From: an uncultured Oscillospiraceae bacterium
GTDB taxonomy: Bacteria; Bacillota; Clostridia; Oscillospirales; Oscillospiraceae
Direction: 5' to 3'
Length of the DNA stretch: 8,409 nucleotides
Assembly: GCA_910587785.1 (NCBI GenBank)
Contig: CAJUOA010000121.1
Location: forward strand, 1 to 8,409
Part shown: positions 5,986-8,409 of the stretch, one piece after another
How the letters are laid out: each line of letters opens with the position of its first letter
How positions within the stretch are numbered: position 1 is the stretch's first letter
Position numbers and translations under genes: made by a program
Notes under the pieces: generated by a model
What the model saw: only the letters and a program-made list of their open reading frames with translations
Database searches by the model: none
Told to the model about the DNA's origin: nothing

Positions 5986-6948
5986 ATGCTGGATATTTCT
6001 GTAAAGCAAATGAAATACGCGGTTGAGATCGCACACTGCGGATCAATCAACCAAGCGGCGCAGACTCTCTATGTCACGCAGTCCAGCCTCAGCAAGGCTA
6101 TGAAAGAATTAGAGAATGTGCTGGGGTATGCTGTATTTCAGCGGGGGCCTGCCGGAACGACGGTGACGGAGGAAGGCCGTGAGTTCCTGCAGACGGCGGA
6201 AAAAATCGTGTATCAGCTGGAGCTCCTCGAGCGCCAGACCTGTCTGCGGAAAGAGCAGCGGGCGTCCATAAAAGTTTCGATTCCGCGGGCGACCTATATC
6301 ACATATGCATTCACGAAGTTTTTTCAGCAAATCCAGAACATGGATGAAATTCAGATCAACTTCTCCGAAACCAATTCTGAGGAGGCGGTGGAAAATATAC
6401 TCTACCATGGCTTCCATTTTGGGATCATCCGCTATCCCGATATTTTGGAGAAGAACACGATCCAAATGCTCCAGCAGAAGAAACTTCTTTTTCGACAGAT
6501 CTGGACGTTTGATTATATGCTTCTTGTTTCCCAAAAGTCAGATCTGGCCTCCCGGCCCGAGATCCATCCCAGTGACCTGAAGGGATATACGGAGCTGCTG
6601 CATGGCGATGTCAGCAGCGCATATTTACCGGAACGCGCGGAAACTTCCGACAGGGAACAGCAAGGAAAGCGGATCTACTTGTATGAGCGGGGAAGTCAAT
6701 TTGATTTCCTCAGAAATGTACCGACAACGTATATGTGGGTTTCGCCTCTGCCGGAGACAGTGCTGAAACAGCATGAGCTGGTGCAGATTCCATGTCCGGA
6801 CAACCGTCATCGATATAATGATGTCCTTATCTATCATGAAGATCATCCTTTTACGGGATATGGGGAAAAGTTTTATAACATCCTGCTGCAAACGAAGGAT
6901 GAAATTGAAAAATCATTGCTCCGTTCCAACAATAAGCACATTCTATAG
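5986..6948 (+). CDS. LysR-family transcriptional regulator
   Basis: This 320-residue protein has an N-terminal winged helix-turn-helix (about residues 3-62). CGSINQAAQTLYVTQ leads into the recognition helix SSLSKAMKELE, followed by FQRGPAGTTVTEEGREF, which is classic LysR-family sequence. A linker helix follows, then an effector-binding domain from about residue 92 (ASIKVSIPRATYITYAF) to the end. The ATG at 5986 is chosen because GAGGGAG lies just before it. An in-frame ATG at 5974 would add four residues but has no ribosome site. It is followed after 16 bases by a small gene with its own strong ribosome site, so that gene is the natural regulatory target or partner. The base composition is more AT-rich than the nfn and kinase genes. 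Effector and regulon cannot be told from sequence. Confidence 0.93.
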   Translation: MLDISVKQMKYAVEIAHCGSINQAAQTLYVTQSSLSKAMKELENVLGYAVFQRGPAGTTVTEEGREFLQTAEKIVYQLELLERQTCLRKEQRASIKVSIPRATYITYAFTKFFQQIQNMDEIQINFSETNSEEAVENILYHGFHFGIIRYPDILEKNTIQMLQQKKLLFRQIWTFDYMLLVSQKSDLASRPEIHPSDLKGYTELLHGDVSSAYLPERAETSDREQQGKRIYLYERGSQFDFLRNVPTTYMWVSPLPETVLKQHELVQIPCPDNRHRYNDVLIYHEDHPFTGYGEKFYNILLQTKDEIEKSLLRSNNKHIL

Positions 6949-6964
6949 GAAGGAGATGTCGTAT

Positions 6965-7303
6965 ATGGAAGAAGAAAAAACGGTTACCCTGCGCCCTGTT
7001 TTGGCACTGCATGGCTATGCGGTCGATTTTTCTCAGGGCCCTGGAAGGACGACCTACCGGTTTTGTGTAAAGTCGGGAGAAATCGAGATCCACCATCATA
7101 GTTATGACATGATTGCGGGATTCTGGTGCTTGCCGCCGGAATCTGGAGACGATGAAATGAAAGTACTCCACACCGGCGATGAAGCTGAGATCACATTTAA
7201 CAGCAGTATTCACGACTACGAGCCGGATTACATAGTGATAACGAACCATCACTATGGAAAGTCCGCCGTTTTCTCCTATAGCAAGGTAAGGGAAACGGCT
7301 TAA
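6965..7303 (+). CDS. Uncharacterised 112-residue His-rich protein
   Basis: I do not recognise a family. The product is a small soluble protein with no signal peptide or membrane segment and alternating hydrophobic/polar stretches suggesting a mostly beta fold (TTYRFCVKSGEIEIHHH, DEAEITF, YIVITNHHYGKSAVFSY). It has two histidine clusters, HHH at 43-45 and NHH at 94-96, and two cysteines (Cys34, Cys55), so metal binding is conceivable. The ATG at 6965 is chosen because AGGAAGGAG ends nine bases before it. An ATG at 6956 in the same frame is too close to that site. It follows the LysR-type gene by 16 bases and is almost certainly co-transcribed with it. No further gene follows in the operon. A sensor, modulator or small binding protein linked to the regulator is possible, but this is inference from position only. 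Confidence 0.8.
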   Translation: MEEEKTVTLRPVLALHGYAVDFSQGPGRTTYRFCVKSGEIEIHHHSYDMIAGFWCLPPESGDDEMKVLHTGDEAEITFNSSIHDYEPDYIVITNHHYGKSAVFSYSKVRETA

Positions 7304-7477
7304 GAAGGCAACACTGCCGGAAAACTGAGACGTCAAAACCCGTGATGCAGCCCGAAAATGACAGTTCATCTCCCCAACTTGTGCAAACTACCTGAAACCT
7401 CTGCAAATACAGCGATTTCGCTTTGACGGCCAGCAGGCTCCGACTCATGGACTGAGTCCGACTGTGCCTTTCATGAA

Positions 7478-7532
7478 GTAAAACGAGAATCTGCGAGAAA
7501 GTCTAAGATTTTCTCGCAGATTCTCGCTTTAC
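7478..7532. repeat. Long near-perfect inverted repeat (26-base arms)
   Basis: Arms of 26 bases (7478-7503 and 7507-7532) pair at 24 positions around a 3-base loop (TAA). The core is CGAGAATCTGCGAGAAA and its complement. No T-tract follows on the plus strand. On the minus strand the distal arm ends in CGTTTTAC, which could give weak termination. It could end transcription from the upstream small gene, or be a dispersed palindrome or a mobile-element end. Confidence 0.65.
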
Positions 7533-7618
7533 CGTACTGGTTCTCCCCGTCTCATATAGTGTCCTTTGGTGGGTATCACTTGTTATTAAAGCCTTTTTAA
7601 GGCGGAAGTTGATTTCAG

Positions 7619-7645
7619 ATAAGCCCTCTACAGGGTTATTTTTCT
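7619..7645 (+). terminator. Rho-independent terminator candidate
   Basis: ATAA(G)CCCT pairs with AGGGTTAT around the loop CTAC, with one bulged G, and is followed directly by TTTTCT, giving a U-tract in the transcript. The stem is short, with only three G-C pairs. It would end rightward transcription coming from the lysR/small-gene operon, although it lies over 300 bases past the last stop codon. Confidence 0.4.
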
Positions 7646-7751
7646 GTGAATCCTGTAAAAACATCCCCATATCCGGGTTACATCCGATGACTACTGGTGT
7701 TACAATAAAGTTATTCACTTCTCACGTCCAGACTACAGAGCATTTTCGGAA

Positions 7752-8351
7752 ATGCTGGCAGCTGCGAAAAACCGTCTAGTAGGCCGCTCCCTTGCTGAAA
7801 TCGCCGAGAGAGCCCATGTGACCTTTGATGCATAACATCAAACATTTCTGCTTTCCAGCCTGGGGGAAGAAATCACCATCCACTACCCGTCCTATGATAT
7901 AGAGCAGGTGCTGGACGAGTGGCATCACCTTGTAATTCTGTACTATCTGGAAATGGCGGACGGAACGCCGCTCGGCCAGCGGATGACCTCTTTCGGAGAG
8001 CTGCGGGACGGCCTGGTCCGGGGCGGCAGCTTTGACCGCACCTGTGAGTAGGCGATGGCCCGCTATTTTGCGAAAAAGCCGCTGAAAAATCTGCAAGCGA
8101 TCTGTACCACGCTGGGGGCATCAATAGAATCCTCAAATGCTGATCTCTGTGCCCTGCTTCCGTTTCTGCCGCAGTATCCGGTAACATGGAAGCTCTGGCT
8201 TGCGGAGGAAGAGGATGAGATTGATGGCTCCGGGAGACTGTTCCTGAACAGCAGCGCAGACCACTACTTATCTGTAGAAGATGCCGTAACGGTCAGTACA
8301 CTTATCCTGAATAAGCTCCAGCAACGGTATGAAATGATATATCCCGATTAA
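7752..8351 (+). pseudogene. DUF3786-like protein gene interrupted by two stop codons
   Basis: One reading frame encodes about 200 residues resembling DUF3786 proteins, whose role is not established. Recognisable parts are LAEIAERAHVTFDA, a segment with LSSLGEEITIHYPSYDIE, HHLVILYYLEMADGTPL, then RMTSFGELRDG and the C-terminal FLPQYPVTWKLWLAEEE and LNSSADHYLSVEDAVTVS. The frame is closed by TAA at 7833-7835 and TAG at 8049-8051 but is otherwise unshifted and of normal family length. The ATG at 7752 lacks a good ribosome site, and in-frame sequence continues upstream, so the true N-terminus may lie earlier. The 98 codons from the ATG at 8055 could still be translated. Two separate nonsense codons point to a decaying gene. 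Suppression of both is unlikely. Confidence 0.65.
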
Positions 8352-8409
8352 ATCAGGCTCATCGGTAGAATGAGTGGGTGGAAAAAACTGAACAAGCCCT
8401 TGGCAAGAC

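Larger units (their letters stand above)
7304..7751. other. Mostly non-coding stretch with hairpins
   Basis: No supported gene lies here. It contains a small GACTCA/TGAGTC hairpin (7442-7458), a long near-perfect inverted repeat (7478-7532), a short GCCTT/AAGGC stem (7591-7603) and a terminator-like hairpin (7619-7645). A minus-strand frame of 71 codons (7503-7718) begins with GTG, lacks a good ribosome site and ends inside the long hairpin. I do not count it as a gene. Confidence 0.5.

Noticed and set aside
7503..7718. Minus-strand open frame of 71 codons
   Set aside because: It has a GTG start without a clear ribosome site, ends inside a long hairpin, and shows no recognisable domain. It could be part of a repeat element.
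8049..8051. Amber codon read as pyrrolysine
   Set aside because: A second in-frame stop (TAA at 7833) in the same gene cannot be explained this way, and no pyrrolysine genes are visible.
1..8409. CRISPR arrays, tRNA or rRNA genes
   Set aside because: No regularly spaced direct repeats, cloverleaf-like segments or rRNA signature sequences were seen on either strand.

Overview
The window looks like chromosomal DNA from a GC-rich anaerobic Firmicute, most likely a gut Clostridia lineage of the Oscillospirales type (Flavonifractor/Intestinimonas-like). This is inferred from the NfnAB-type bifurcating transhydrogenase, the Bce-like two-component system, strong AGGAGG ribosome sites and the codon bias. 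The species cannot be fixed from the sequence alone. GC-rich conserved genes alternate with more AT-rich stretches full of scars: a transposase remnant, broken genes and palindromic repeats.

Layout. Positions 1-833 hold no convincing intact gene, only a possible leftward promoter at the edge and two protein-like fragments of unknown origin. From 834 to 2974 on the minus strand lies a cluster that reads, in transcription order, as a decayed CPBP-family membrane protease (2519-2974), an OmpR-type response regulator (1833-2504) and a BceS-like intramembrane-sensing histidine kinase (834-1820). Ribosome sites overlap the preceding stop codons. The BceAB-type ABC transporter that normally accompanies such a kinase is absent. 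A compound palindromic element (2993-3121) with two adjacent hairpins separates this cluster from the next.

From 3123 to 5385, also on the minus strand, is a tightly coupled operon for the two subunits of an NADH-dependent reduced ferredoxin:NADP+ oxidoreductase (nfnA then nfnB, one base apart). It links the ferredoxin, NADH and NADPH pools in central redox metabolism. A candidate promoter with an overlapping inverted repeat lies at 5458-5489.

From 5589 on, genes read rightward. An IS4-superfamily transposase remnant (5589-5776) is followed by a LysR-type regulator (5986-6948). The regulator has a good -10 and a T-N11-A palindrome at the position expected of an autoregulatory site, and it is coupled to an unrecognised 112-residue His-rich gene (6965-7303). 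A mostly non-coding stretch follows, with a near-perfect long hairpin (7478-7532) and a terminator-like hairpin (7619-7645). The window ends with a DUF3786-like gene broken by two in-frame stop codons (7752-8351).

I found no clear complete new system. The most promising unexplained items are the LysR/112-residue gene pair, the CPBP-regulator-kinase cluster without its transporter, and the two palindromic elements.
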